NCBI GenBank assembly: GCA_016872215.1
Contig: VHAX01000008.1
Span: 19,529-83,528, forward strand
Source: Sphingomonadales bacterium
Lineage (GTDB): Bacteria; Bacteroidota; Bacteroidia; UBA7662
DNA length: 64,000 bases
Reading direction: 5' to 3'
A program made the position numbers and the translations under genes. Positions 53,493 through 62,816 of this stretch are shown here, piece after piece. Numbering within the stretch: position 1 is the stretch's first letter; each line of letters opens with the position of its first letter. The notes beneath the pieces were generated by a model. The model saw only the letters and a list, made by a program, of their open reading frames with translations. It did no database searches and was not told the origin of the DNA.

Positions 53493-55880
53493 CTCGGGTG
53501 TGGATCTCCGGCCCACCGATTCACTGCGGCTTTTGAAGATTGCTACGCGTCCCGGAATGACTTGTGCGTCCTCCCTCGGCCATAAATTGTTGAGGGTGTC
53601 GATGTCGGCGGTTTCGCGGTGTGGGTCAACCAAAACCGAACGAACGGGCTTAAAGTGCACAAAAGTTTTCACAATTTGCTCTTCATTCTTGCGCCATACG
53701 TAGGCTGAAATGCGGTCTTCCTGCGTCGTTCCGTCTTCAAACTCCCACCATAAAATTACTGGCATGACGCAACCACCTGCATTTCGCAGATGCAATTCAT
53801 ACGCATATACGGGGCGACCATCGATTTGGGCTTGTGAGATCAGTGAGTCGTTCGATTCGGAAGAGCGAACAGACGAAAGACGTGGGTCGCTCTCATCTAT
53901 TTTTCTAATGGAGTCGTTGTAGAAATAGTAAAAATCGCGGAGACTGGTGTCGAGGTCCACCAGAAATTTTATGCCTGCCTCTTTGTTGCGTAGGGCACTG
54001 ATGTGTTTGCCTTCAGAAGCGCGACTCATTCGGTCCCTGTTGCGATCGTTAGATAAGGGATTGGATGGGTTGGAGGGCATGCTGTCGGCCGGCGTCAGCA
54101 CCCGAACCGAATCGAGGCTGATGTCGACCGGCTCAATATCGAAAAACCAGCCCCGCCAGAACCAATCGAGATCCACCCCGGAGGCATCCTCCATGCTGCG
54201 GAAAAAATCGGCAGGGGAGGGGTGACGAAACGCCCAACGCCGTGCATAGGTGCGGAAGGCGAAATCGAACAGTTCACGACCCATGACCGTCTCACGAAGA
54301 ATATTGAGAGCGGTAGCCGGCTTTCCGTAGGCATTCGGGCCAAATTGAATAATGTTTTCGCTGTTGGTCATGATGGGCTCCAGCTGATCTGCGGGTAGCC
54401 GCATATAGTCGGCAATCCGGTGTGCCGGCCCCCTGCGTGATGGATATTGATTATCAAACTCCTGCTCGGCCAGAAATTGAACAAAGGTATTGAGTCCCTC
54501 GTCCATCCAGCTCCAGTTCCGTTCATCGGAGTTAATGATCATTGGAAAGAAGTTGTGGCCCACCTCATGGATAATCACCCCAATCATGCCGTATTTGGTT
54601 TGTTCCGAGTAGGTGCCATCCTCCTGCGTGCGTCCATAATTAAAGCAGATCATCGGATACTCCATGCCGTTGGAGGCCTCCACGCTGATGGCCACCGGGT
54701 ATGGATAAGGAATGGTGTGTTTAGAATAGACTCTGAGGGTGTGTGCCACCACCTTGGTGCTGTATTTACGGTACAAGCCATAAGATTCTTTTGGGTATGC
54801 ACTCATGGCCATGACTTTCCTGCCTTCTATGTCGACCGCCATCGCATCCCAAATGAACCGTCGCGAACTGCCCCATGCAAAATCCCGCACATTCCCGGCC
54901 TCAAAAACCCATATTTTTCGATCCTTCGACCGGGTCGACTCTTTCCTGAGGGCCTCATCCCGTGTCACAATTTCTATGGGTTCCGTCGCGCTCTGGGATT
55001 TTTGCCATCGGGCGAATTCTTCGGGCGACAACACTTTCTTGTAGTTGGAGCAGGTGCCGGTCGACACCACCACATGGTCTGCGGGCACATTCATGCGGAC
55101 CTTGTAGTCGCCAAACGGCAAGGAAAACTCGCCCCTGCCCGTAAACTGCTTGTGGTTCCACCCCTGGTAGTCGCTATACACACAAAGCCGGGGAAACCAC
55201 TGGGTTATGGTGAACAGGATGTTACCGTCCTTCAGCTGCTCGTAGCCTCCGCGACCCCCAACTTTCATGCGGTCAGGAATTCGGTATTGCCAGCGAATTC
55301 TGAGTTGGGTGCGTTGACCGGGCCGTAGGGGTTCACGTAAATCCACACGCATCATAGTTTGGTTGATGGTGTAGGGCAGCGCGAGACCCTTTCCGTCGCT
55401 CACTTCAAAAATCTGTACACCATATCCCTCCAGCATCCGCCCGGGTAACACCCGCTCTAAATCGGATTCTGTCATGCGTCTGCCTAGTCGACTTTCATTG
55501 AAATAGTTCGACTCCGCCTGGGGGTGGTGCTCGTTTTCATCCAGTTGCAACCAGAGGTAGTCGAGTACATCCGGCGAATGGTTCGAATAGGTGATGAGCT
55601 CATAACCCCGAAGGATCTGAGCCTCTTCATCCAGTTCAGCGTCGATTTCGTAATCGGCCCGCTGCTGCCAATAGGCATTCCCCGGAGCACCAGAGGCCGT
55701 CCTGTAGCTGTTGGCATCCGGCAAAATGGTGCCCAACTGCTCAAATTTGTTGCCGTGGTTGGAGGTGGGGTTGTTGCGCAGATTCTGGGCAAGCGCGGGT
55801 GGTGATGAGTAGGTCGACAAACAAATCAACGCCAGCAGGTGGAGGCCGGCCGACTTGAGGAAAGAGAATTTCTGGATCAA
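53454..55880 (-). CDS. M1-family zinc metallopeptidase, exported
   Basis: The 808-residue product has a signal peptide (GLHLLALICLSTYSSPPALAQ). Residues about 75-250 form the M1 N-terminal beta domain. The catalytic domain has GMEYPMICFNYG (substrate exopeptidase loop), VIIHEVGHNFFPMI (zinc site) and WMDEGLNTFVQF with the third zinc ligand. C-terminal regions are beta-rich with an acidic, low-complexity patch around 620-680. It likely trims peptides in the periplasm or at the surface. Translation seems to begin at a TTG (55880) 10 bp after the stop of the small membrane gene, so the two are coupled. Confidence 0.87.
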   Translation of the reverse strand: MIQKFSFLKSAGLHLLALICLSTYSSPPALAQNLRNNPTSNHGNKFEQLGTILPDANSYRTASGAPGNAYWQQRADYEIDAELDEEAQILRGYELITYSNHSPDVLDYLWLQLDENEHHPQAESNYFNESRLGRRMTESDLERVLPGRMLEGYGVQIFEVSDGKGLALPYTINQTMMRVDLREPLRPGQRTQLRIRWQYRIPDRMKVGGRGGYEQLKDGNILFTITQWFPRLCVYSDYQGWNHKQFTGRGEFSLPFGDYKVRMNVPADHVVVSTGTCSNYKKVLSPEEFARWQKSQSATEPIEIVTRDEALRKESTRSKDRKIWVFEAGNVRDFAWGSSRRFIWDAMAVDIEGRKVMAMSAYPKESYGLYRKYSTKVVAHTLRVYSKHTIPYPYPVAISVEASNGMEYPMICFNYGRTQEDGTYSEQTKYGMIGVIIHEVGHNFFPMIINSDERNWSWMDEGLNTFVQFLAEQEFDNQYPSRRGPAHRIADYMRLPADQLEPIMTNSENIIQFGPNAYGKPATALNILRETVMGRELFDFAFRTYARRWAFRHPSPADFFRSMEDASGVDLDWFWRGWFFDIEPVDISLDSVRVLTPADSMPSNPSNPLSNDRNRDRMSRASEGKHISALRNKEAGIKFLVDLDTSLRDFYYFYNDSIRKIDESDPRLSSVRSSESNDSLISQAQIDGRPVYAYELHLRNAGGCVMPVILWWEFEDGTTQEDRISAYVWRKNEEQIVKTFVHFKPVRSVLVDPHRETADIDTLNNLWPREDAQVIPGRVAIFKSRSESVGRRSTPESANPMQIRTMGQ

Positions 55881-55890
55881 GGAGCGTAGA

Positions 55891-56100
55891 TTAATGGGTA
55901 ATTCCTCGTTTGCCGGCCGGACAATGGGTTTCGTAGCGATGTGGACAACCAGCGCAGTCGACCCCCTTTTCCGCGATCAGGGGGTTGTGACTCGAGCAAG
56001 TTCCCCTGAATTGTCCGTTGCGCAATATAAGAAGGCGGATTCCCATTCCGGTAAATCCTAGTAGCAGGAAGGCAAAGGTGAGGAAAAAAACGGCGGCCAT
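55891..56100 (-). CDS. Small Bacteroidota membrane protein with CxxC pair
   Basis: The 69-residue product has one membrane helix (FFLTFAFLLLGFTGMGI) and a short Cys-containing tail: RGTCSSHNPLIAEKGVDCAGCPHR. This arrangement, helix then RGTC and a later C-x-x-C, is a known small Bacteroidota membrane protein family of unknown role. The ATG at 56100 places the helix right after the start. It precedes the M1 gene by 10 bp. Confidence 0.72.
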   Translation of the reverse strand: MAAVFFLTFAFLLLGFTGMGIRLLILRNGQFRGTCSSHNPLIAEKGVDCAGCPHRYETHCPAGKRGITH

Positions 56101-56123
56101 AACAGGAGGAAAGTGAAATCCTA

Positions 56124-56131
56124 CAAAGATA
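56124..56131 (-). promoter_or_regulatory. TAnnTTTG promoter box for the small-membrane-protein/M1 unit
   Basis: On the minus strand TATCTTTG matches the consensus exactly, 23 bp before the ATG at 56100. Confidence 0.55.
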
Positions 56132-56153
56132 CGAAAGGATGTATTTTTACGGG

Positions 56154-56996
56154 ATGCAAACTTCCTATAAGGGCACAGACCTGAATTCCAGGCCATCCGC
56201 TGCTTCTGACGCTCCCGCCCCCCTGGGCGACCGCAATTCGGCACTTAAAGCCTTTGATCGATTGCTCACCATCATGGATGAGCTTCGTGAACAATGTCCG
56301 TGGGACCGGGAGCAAACCATGGAAAGCCTTTCCCCGCTTACAATCGAGGAGCTCTATGAACTGACTGATGCCATTCTCACAGGCCAATCGGATGAGATTT
56401 GCCGCGAACTCGGAGATTTGATGCTTCACCTAGTTTTTTATGCGCGGATAGCACGCGAGCAAGGCACATTTGATGTGGCCGGGGTGTTGACCGGGGTATG
56501 CGATAAGTTGGTAGCCCGGCATCCGCATATTTACGGTGAAGTGCAGGTCAGCGATGCCGCAGAGGTAAAACGCAACTGGGAGAAACTTAAATTGAGGGAG
56601 GGAAATACCTCTGTATTGGCCGGAGTGCCCGCTTCCCTTCCGGCTCTGGTGAAGGCCATGCGCATCCAGGAGAAGGCTCGGGGAGTGGGATTCGATTGGA
56701 TCCATCGAGGTCAGGTTTGGGATAAGGTGCAGGAGGAATGGTCTGAATTGCACGAGGCCGAAGCGATGGGGGATCCGCAGCGGGTAGAAGACGAGTTTGG
56801 CGACGTATTGTTCAGTGTGGTCAATTATTCCCGATTTCTGGCGGTGAATCCCGAAAACGCCCTCAGCAAGGCAAGCCTCAAATTCATTCGCAGGTTCCGG
56901 GGAATGGAAGATCAGGCACGGGCCGAGGGAAGAGAACTGCAGAGCCTATCACCCGAAGATTGGGATGCATTATGGAATCGATCCAAGTCCTTATAG
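56154..56996 (+). CDS. mazG: Nucleoside triphosphate pyrophosphohydrolase MazG
   Basis: The 280-residue product has two MazG domains: ECPWDREQTMESL, LTIEELYELTDAI and RELGDLMLHLVFYA in the first, and EEWSELHEAEAMG with EDEFGDVLFSVVNYS in the second. It removes damaged or excess NTPs by cleaving pyrophosphate. A near-consensus box (TATTTTTA, 56142-56149) ends 4 bp before this ATG, which favours it over one 15 bp upstream. Its end overlaps the PAP2 gene. Confidence 0.93.
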   Translation: MQTSYKGTDLNSRPSAASDAPAPLGDRNSALKAFDRLLTIMDELREQCPWDREQTMESLSPLTIEELYELTDAILTGQSDEICRELGDLMLHLVFYARIAREQGTFDVAGVLTGVCDKLVARHPHIYGEVQVSDAAEVKRNWEKLKLREGNTSVLAGVPASLPALVKAMRIQEKARGVGFDWIHRGQVWDKVQEEWSELHEAEAMGDPQRVEDEFGDVLFSVVNYSRFLAVNPENALSKASLKFIRRFRGMEDQARAEGRELQSLSPEDWDALWNRSKSL

Positions 56997-57967
56997 TGAT
57001 AAGTTTTTGTCGGTACTCAAACGGTTTTCAGGCAGGAGTCCACACGCAATGGTTCCTGATTTGTTTCTGTGTTTTCTTTTTCTATTCTTACAATGGGATT
57101 GCGGCGGGAATGACTGCGTCCGACCGAATGCAGATGGATGACCTCCACGAACACCCCGATTCATGCGCGACAACAACTTTATTTATTCCAACGATCGGGG
57201 AGTCTGCTCCCATAAATAAATTTTATTCAACCCCCGATAGTTTGAGCCTGTATTTTGCAAGCACCGAATTTTTGGAGGATGGACTTTCTTTGATTCGAAA
57301 CCCTCTGGATTGGACGGCCACCGAACGTAAGAAATTGTATTTTACGCTGGCCGTGACTGCAGGGGTGGTGGCCTTCGATCCCTGGACTCATAGGGCGCAT
57401 GGGCTGACAAGGTACGTACAGGAGCGTTCGGGTTTGAATGTACTGGCCACGCCTGGCAATGGAACACTATATCTGCCACTGGCCGCGATCCTCTGGTGGC
57501 ATGCACAAGTCCACGGCGATGCGAAGCAGGCCCGGATGGGGGTGGGACTAGCCTCATCTGTGATCTGGACACGTTTACTGATCCAGATTCCCAAATATGC
57601 CTTCCAACGCGAACGGCCCGCTGATGAGGGTGATAACGCCTATGCATTTCACGGGCCTCTGGGCAGCTACCGCCACAATGCCTTCCCGAGTGGTCACACC
57701 GCCACAGCATTCGCGGCCGCAGCCTATTTAAGAGGAGTGAGGCCCTTCAACAAATCGTGGCCCGGACAAGCAGCAACGGTTTTGGCGGCCGGCACAGCCA
57801 TTCAGCGCCTACGAAGCGGCGAACATTGGTTGGGTGATGTAGTGGCTGGTGCTTTATTCGGACAAGCTTGTGGTGGTTTCTTAGCCCGACGGGTATCGGG
57901 TTTGCAGATGTCTGCCAGTCCATCCGGCGCCAGAATCATCATCCCGATTGGTCAACAACATCCTTAA
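56972..57967 (+). CDS. PAP2-superfamily phosphatase
   Basis: The 331-residue product has the PAP2 triad of motifs: KYAFQRERP, NAFPSGHTATAFA and EHWLGDVVAGALFG. It is a membrane or periplasmic phosphatase, perhaps acting on undecaprenyl pyrophosphate or phosphatidate. Hydrophobic stretches appear at about 26-45, around 120 and in the catalytic part. The start is uncertain: the ATG at 56972 overlaps mazG by 25 bp, and a later start could give a better signal peptide. Confidence 0.82.
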   Translation: MESIQVLIVISFCRYSNGFQAGVHTQWFLICFCVFFFYSYNGIAAGMTASDRMQMDDLHEHPDSCATTTLFIPTIGESAPINKFYSTPDSLSLYFASTEFLEDGLSLIRNPLDWTATERKKLYFTLAVTAGVVAFDPWTHRAHGLTRYVQERSGLNVLATPGNGTLYLPLAAILWWHAQVHGDAKQARMGVGLASSVIWTRLLIQIPKYAFQRERPADEGDNAYAFHGPLGSYRHNAFPSGHTATAFAAAAYLRGVRPFNKSWPGQAATVLAAGTAIQRLRSGEHWLGDVVAGALFGQACGGFLARRVSGLQMSASPSGARIIIPIGQQHP

Positions 57968-58010
57968 TCGTTCAGTTTTTTGCTATATTTCCACCCTATT
58001 ACCCCAATCT

Positions 58011-58775
58011 ATGAGCAAACTTCCTGATTCAATTGTCGCCTGTCTGGCTCTAAAACAGATTGCGTATAGAGCGTTTCATTTGTCCATTTTTGGATTGCTT
58101 TTGGCCTTTATGATGGGATGTAATCCCGAACAGTCTGTGGTTTGTCCAGTGGATGTTATCGATGTAGGCAACAACAACTACAACGTTGTCAAAATTGGCA
58201 CGCAGTGCTGGACCGCCTCCAATGTCCGGACGGTGGTGTACCGCAATGGCGATACCATTCCCGACACGCTCACTGGAACAACATGGGCGCAGGCCACCAC
58301 AGGCGGTCGTGATCGCTATTTTGAAATGGGGCAACCACTCAACGATACCTTGTTCGGACTGCACTACAATTGGTATGCGGTCGACGATTCTCGGGGTATT
58401 TGTCCGACTGGCTGGCATGTACCCACAGATGATGACTGGAGCCGACTTGATCGTGAGTTGGGGGGGACTCCTTTGTCGGGTCCAGCTCTTAAAGACAGCG
58501 TGGGCTGGTTTCGGGGATTGAAGGGTTTGAATTCGGTCGGTTTTGCCGCTCGTCCGGCAGGATACCGTGGCTTGATCCAGTCATTTTTTAATCCCAACCC
58601 CTTTTTGGATTATGGCTACACAGCCGCCTGGTGGAGTTCCACGACCGATACGCGGTCAGCGGCCGGGGCGGATGCTTGGTACCGCAAACTCGATGTGTAC
58701 CGCGATGGACTCGTGCGTTTGAGTCCCGACAAAAACCTGGGATTTTCTGTCCGTTGTGTGAAGGATGATGAGTAG
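58011..58775 (+). CDS. FISUMP-domain lipoprotein
   Basis: The 254-residue product has a lipoprotein signal (LLLAFMMGCNPEQ) and one FISUMP domain: QCWTASNVRTVVYRNGD, GLHYNWYAVDDSRGICP, TGWHVPTDDDWSRLD, GYTAAWWSSTTDTRSA and the final GFSVRCVKD. The ATG at 58011 starts the signal directly. A strong terminator follows, so it is likely a single-gene unit. Confidence 0.85.
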   Translation: MSKLPDSIVACLALKQIAYRAFHLSIFGLLLAFMMGCNPEQSVVCPVDVIDVGNNNYNVVKIGTQCWTASNVRTVVYRNGDTIPDTLTGTTWAQATTGGRDRYFEMGQPLNDTLFGLHYNWYAVDDSRGICPTGWHVPTDDDWSRLDRELGGTPLSGPALKDSVGWFRGLKGLNSVGFAARPAGYRGLIQSFFNPNPFLDYGYTAAWWSSTTDTRSAAGADAWYRKLDVYRDGLVRLSPDKNLGFSVRCVKDDE

Positions 58776-58799
58776 AATTCGTTAAGGAATCTACTCAGG

Positions 58800-58829
58800 A
58801 CCGATTCTGGCTCTACAGATCGGTTTTTT
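58800..58829 (+). terminator. Rho-independent terminator after the FISUMP gene
   Basis: A stem with arms ACCGATtCTG and CAGATCGGT (one bulged T; loop GCTCTA) is followed by six T. It lies 24 bp after the FISUMP stop. Confidence 0.85.
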
Positions 58830-58833
58830 CCGT

Positions 58834-58841
58834 TATTTTTG
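58834..58841 (+). promoter_or_regulatory. TAnnTTTG promoter box of the FN3-repeat FISUMP gene
   Basis: TATTTTTG matches the consensus exactly, directly after the upstream terminator and 40 bp before the ATG at 58882. Confidence 0.55.
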
Positions 58842-58881
58842 TAATCCGGTAGCTGACCCATGTTTCAGCACTGTTTCCATT

Positions 58882-61362
58882 ATGATGGGTCAATTCTCCA
58901 GAAATCCCCAATCCAATCTGATATTGTTGAATCGGCGGCTTTGTCTCCTGATTCTGTCAGGGGCCTTGGCATTTCCGTCCCATGCTCAGAATGGGCATTC
59001 GTTGATGGGCTATTTGCGCTACGACAATTCGGCGCGTACACCTCTGGTGGGTGTTCCTGTTCAGCTATACGCCATGCCTGGTTTTGTGGTGGGACGCGAT
59101 ACAACCAATGCACAGGGTCAGTTCAAACTTCAAAATATCTCTGCAGGTAATTATTTTATCGACGCGACGGTCAATTACAGTTGGGGAGGGGTAAACTCTA
59201 CCGATGCACTGCGGGTGATGCAGGTTTTCTCGATGGTCATTTCGGTTGATTCATTTTATATGCGGGCGGCGGATGTCAATGCAAATACGGTGGTGAACGC
59301 CACAGATGCCATTACGTTGAGTCGCCGCGTTTCGTTTCTCACCAGTTCATTTTCCGCTGGTAATTTTCTCACCTCTCGACCCGGCATTTCGCTGCCGGGT
59401 GCACCTGATACCTTGTGGCTGCGAGCCTTGTCGGTGGGAGACCTCAACGCTAGCTACACACCCTTAGCCCAATCCCCGGTGCTGTTTCTGGATACCCTTA
59501 GCCGGAATGGTGATGTAGTTGTTATTCAGGTTCGAATGCAGCCACCCGGTTGGGGTGTTTCGGCTCGTGGGGTGTGTTGGGACGTGCAATCGGGTCCGGA
59601 GATCAGCGATTCCAACCGGATTGTGGGCAGAGGGAGCGCCGATTATAGTTTTACGAGTCCACCCATGGGTCGCGGCAATACCTATTATTTCCGTGGGTTT
59701 GCCACAACATCTTTGGGAACGGTCTACAGCAACGAGCGCTCGCTGCAGATACCCATCGAATTGCCTCAAATCAGCACCATTGTGGCAACCGCCACCGGTC
59801 CTTTTTCGGCCGTTGGCGGGGGTGAGGTGCTGTCTGATGGCGGGTCTCTGGTTTCAGACCGTGGCTTGTGCCGTAATACCACCGGAATGCCGGGTCTGGC
59901 CCATGATACCCTTCGGGCTGGTTCGGGTACGGGTGCGTTTGGGATAGTGATGAACAATTTATTGCCGGGTACCTTATATTATGTTCGGGCTTTTGCCTCC
60001 AATTCAGCTGGCACCGCTTATGGTTCGGAGCAGAGTTTTGCCACACCGTCTACTTTACCCGGCATGGCAACGGCACCTGCTACGTCGATACAGGCCAACC
60101 AGGCGGTGTTGGGTGGACAAGTTCTATCTGACGGAGGGGCTGTGGTTACGGCCCGTGGGGTCTGCTGGTCGCGCAATCCTGCACCAACATTGGGCGCATC
60201 TTCCCAGCTGATGGGACAAGGAACAGGTTCGTTCAGCACAACGGTCGCTGGACTCGATTCCGCATCGCTTTTTTATGTTCGGGCCTACGGAACCAATAGC
60301 GTGGGCACCGCCTACGGCACTGAAATCAGTTTCACCACCCTGGCGCGACTCCCCGTGCTCACAACCAGCTCGATCTCGCAAATCACACAATCTACGGCAC
60401 TGAGTGGCGGCTCAATCTCCACCGACGGTGGTGCCGTTGTTACGCAGCGTGGGGTTTGCTGGGCCACCACGCCGAACCCTACGGTTTCGGGTAGCAGAAC
60501 GCAAGATGGTTTAGGCGCTGGAGCATTCAGCAGCAATCTGACGGGCCTATCCGCCTCCACGCTCTATTATGTTCGGGCTTATGCCACGAATTCGGTGGGC
60601 ACTGCCTACGGTCAGCAACTGCAGTTCACTACCACAGCCCCTTTTGTCTGTGGTACCTCTCGGGCCACAGATTTGGATGGACAAAATTACGCTACCCTGT
60701 CGCTCAACCTAACGATCAATAATCAGTTACGCGCTGTCTGCTGGTTCAAACAAAATTTAAGGGTCTCCCGCTACCGGAACGGGGATGCCATCCCAACAGG
60801 TCTGGATACGGCGTCTTGGCGACTCGCAACATCAGGGGCTATGGCCTCACCCAATGATAGTGCGGTCTATGATTCGCTCTACGGTAAGCTCTACAACTGG
60901 TACGCCGTGGCCGACCCCCGTGGTGTTTGTCCAGCAGGATGGCACGTAGCGACTGATGCTGAATACCTGGCACTCACGAATTTTTGCCAGAACAATGGCT
61001 ATCCGAATACGTTCTCTAACCGAAACGGCACGGGTCGCGCCCTCAAATCGTGCCGGCAGATCAATACGCCCTTTTCGGCATCCTGCAACACTACGATACA
61101 TCCCCGATGGGTGGCCCATAACAACTCTAACCCGCATTATGGTAACGATGCATTTGGATTTAGTGGTCTTCCGGCAGGCACCCGAGTTGGAGATGACGGC
61201 ACTTTCCAGGCATTTGGTGGTAATTTGCTGCTGCTCACTCCACAGATCTCTACCACCAACCTCCCATACGGCTATTTTCTGCGTTTCGACGCGGGCGATT
61301 TCCGAAGGGCAACCGGACTTAAAGCCTGGGGGGGGTCTGTCCGTTGTGTGCGCGATTATTAA
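58882..61362 (+). CDS. Large FISUMP protein with dockerin-like start and FN3-like repeats
   Basis: The 826-residue product has a signal peptide (LLILSGALAFPSHAQ), a carboxypeptidase-regulatory-like beta domain (about 38-105, ending in GNYFIDATVNYSWG), a dockerin-like calcium loop (ADVNANTVVNATDAITL) and four FN3-like repeats of about 90 residues (about 200-590). Each repeat holds a DGG...RGVCW phrase and a [YF]VRA[YF]..NS.GTAYG phrase. A FISUMP domain closes the chain (ADPRGVCPAGWHVATD; SVRCVRDY). It is probably an extracellular adhesion-type protein. The repeats show recent internal duplication. A promoter box lies 40 bp upstream. Confidence 0.85.
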   Translation: MMGQFSRNPQSNLILLNRRLCLLILSGALAFPSHAQNGHSLMGYLRYDNSARTPLVGVPVQLYAMPGFVVGRDTTNAQGQFKLQNISAGNYFIDATVNYSWGGVNSTDALRVMQVFSMVISVDSFYMRAADVNANTVVNATDAITLSRRVSFLTSSFSAGNFLTSRPGISLPGAPDTLWLRALSVGDLNASYTPLAQSPVLFLDTLSRNGDVVVIQVRMQPPGWGVSARGVCWDVQSGPEISDSNRIVGRGSADYSFTSPPMGRGNTYYFRGFATTSLGTVYSNERSLQIPIELPQISTIVATATGPFSAVGGGEVLSDGGSLVSDRGLCRNTTGMPGLAHDTLRAGSGTGAFGIVMNNLLPGTLYYVRAFASNSAGTAYGSEQSFATPSTLPGMATAPATSIQANQAVLGGQVLSDGGAVVTARGVCWSRNPAPTLGASSQLMGQGTGSFSTTVAGLDSASLFYVRAYGTNSVGTAYGTEISFTTLARLPVLTTSSISQITQSTALSGGSISTDGGAVVTQRGVCWATTPNPTVSGSRTQDGLGAGAFSSNLTGLSASTLYYVRAYATNSVGTAYGQQLQFTTTAPFVCGTSRATDLDGQNYATLSLNLTINNQLRAVCWFKQNLRVSRYRNGDAIPTGLDTASWRLATSGAMASPNDSAVYDSLYGKLYNWYAVADPRGVCPAGWHVATDAEYLALTNFCQNNGYPNTFSNRNGTGRALKSCRQINTPFSASCNTTIHPRWVAHNNSNPHYGNDAFGFSGLPAGTRVGDDGTFQAFGGNLLLLTPQISTTNLPYGYFLRFDAGDFRRATGLKAWGGSVRCVRDY

Positions 61363-61491
61363 CCAGATTCTTGGTGTTCTATTGATTAGATTCTTTGAGT
61401 GTATCGAGTAGGTTTTGGCAGTCCTGTCGAGTAGGGTCTTTGTTTCAACCCCCATTGTTTTTGGGGATGAAGGATGGCTGATCGAATCCAC

Positions 61492-61499
61492 TATATTTG
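61492..61499 (+). promoter_or_regulatory. TAnnTTTG promoter box of the last FISUMP gene
   Basis: TATATTTG matches the consensus exactly, 16 bp before the ATG at 61516. Confidence 0.55.
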
Positions 61500-61515
61500 T
61501 CACAAAGTAGTACCT

Positions 61516-62184
61516 ATGCGATACCATCGACTCCTGCTCTCTCTAATCCCAGTCATCGCTGTATCCTGCGGGAAAGATGATCGGCCCGACCGTATTACAG
61601 ACGCGGATGGCCAATCCTATGAAATGGTGCGCATTGGTAACGATGAGTGGATGGCGTCGAACCTGCGGGTTTCTAGGTTCAACAATGGCGATGTCATCCC
61701 ATTGGAGCCTATTGATTCGATTTGGGGAGCCGATTCTACTGAACCTGCCCTGAGTTTTTATGCCTCGTCCGACGAGGATGCGGATATGTATGGCGCCCTC
61801 TACAACCGTTCGGTAGTCACCGACCCGCGCGGGGTTTGCCCCACCGGATTGAAGATCCCAAGCAATGCCGATTGGGATCGAATGATTGCCGATCTGGGCG
61901 GTAGTTTTTTCGCAGGCATTGCCCTCCGGAGTGGAGAGAACTGGATCGATCCAATCTATTTCGGCAGTAATTCGAGTGGATTTAATGCTCAGCCTGCTGG
62001 CACGCGTAAAGACAATGGTCAGTATTTCGGTCGCGGCGAGCAGACCGCTTACTGGAGCACCGATACCAATGTAATCAGTGGACGCCAAAACGTCTATTTT
62101 ATGGGGTTCAGTAACCCGTCTCCCTTTCAAATGACGGCTTCCAAGACTGAGGGCTTTTCCATACGCTGCATCCGACGCCCGTAG
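61516..62184 (+). CDS. FISUMP-domain lipoprotein
   Basis: The 222-residue product has a lipoprotein signal (LIPVIAVSCGKDD) and one FISUMP domain: EWMASNLRVSRFNNGDV, YGALYNRSVVTDPRGVC, PTGLKIPSNADWDRM, and GFSIRCIRRP at the end. The ATG at 61516 directly precedes the signal; longer upstream frame is not signal-like. It is the third FISUMP gene in a row on this strand. Confidence 0.83.
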   Translation: MRYHRLLLSLIPVIAVSCGKDDRPDRITDADGQSYEMVRIGNDEWMASNLRVSRFNNGDVIPLEPIDSIWGADSTEPALSFYASSDEDADMYGALYNRSVVTDPRGVCPTGLKIPSNADWDRMIADLGGSFFAGIALRSGENWIDPIYFGSNSSGFNAQPAGTRKDNGQYFGRGEQTAYWSTDTNVISGRQNVYFMGFSNPSPFQMTASKTEGFSIRCIRRP

Positions 62185-62816
62185 ACCCTTCCTGAGCTGT
62201 TCGGATCTTTATATCGACCAAATGGATGAACCGTTCCGACCAATTGTCATATCACATCAGGATGATGACTAATGACCACCAAATGGCAACAATAGTGACA
62301 CTTGACCAATTCCGAAAGCTATTCCGCCAGCGCCTGAATTAGATTAATGTAACTATAATTTGTGCGGTGGGAAAATTTGGCTCTTTGACTTTTGCGAAGC
62401 GTTGGCTGGTGTGTCGGGCAAAAGGCAATGTGCCAAATGTGGGTCGGCTTTCCGCTTTTCTTTCTTGCGGGTCGGCAAAAAAACTAAATCTTTTTTCTTT
62501 CATTCTTCTTTCGTTTTTCATTCTCAAACCATTTTCATTGTCATTTTCAGTGTCGCTGTCTTTTTCTTCGCCTTGTTGGTAACGGTTTGCAGCTTGGCGA
62601 AGTGGCGGATTTAAAAGCACAAATGTTTCAATTTAGCACTGAACTTCATTTGAAAACCGAATGTTCAATTTAGCACTGAACCCGCCATTTTGCCAAACTG
62701 CTGTTAGCGGGTCGTTGGCTTTTCAAACTTCATAACCGTACATTTTCCCTTACTACTCCAATAAATCTTCAAAGTTCTTCATGGAAATGCAGTGTGATTA
62801 TCAACAACATATACAG
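62185..62816. other. AT-rich intergenic region with attC-like element
   Basis: About 630 bp without a supported gene. It holds a 38-codon open frame (62226-62342, MNRSDQLSYHI...RQRLN) with no recognised family; a 62345-62480 stretch of the kind I associate with multi-copy Bacteroidota intergenic DNA; and the first attC-like element (62580-62709). Base composition becomes visibly AT-richer from about 62.34 kb. Confidence 0.5.
62580..62709 (+). repeat. attC-like inverted-repeat element, copy 1
   Basis: The element runs from TAACGGTTTGC to GTTAGCG. A 20-nt arm (62589-62608) pairs with 62682-62701 at 17 of 20 positions. Between the arms, ATTTAAAAGCAC and two further TAGCACTGAAC-like copies fill the loop. 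Its outer TAAC and GTTA pair with each other, as do the core sites of integron attC recombination sites. It matches copy 2 in its left end (TAACGGTTTGC) and in the GCGGATT..A.AAGCAC block, while the arms differ but keep pairing. Confidence 0.7.

Noticed and set aside
54447..55328. Plus-strand open frame of 293 codons
   Set aside because: Antisense to the catalytic half of the M1 peptidase; no signal, no family, rich in His and Gly as expected for a shadow.
60847..62130. Two minus-strand open frames of about 200 codons (60847-61527 and 61543-62130)
   Set aside because: Both are antisense to well-supported FISUMP genes and show no motif.
62226..62342. 38-codon open frame (MNRSDQLSYHI... to LFRQRLN)
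   Set aside because: It could be a small protein, but there is no family, promoter or conserved context that I can see.
62360..62614. Small plus-strand frame with two CxxC-like pairs and a hydrophobic end
   Set aside because: It runs into the attC-like element, and the same DNA also gives a long frame on the other strand; both look like by-products of low-complexity DNA.
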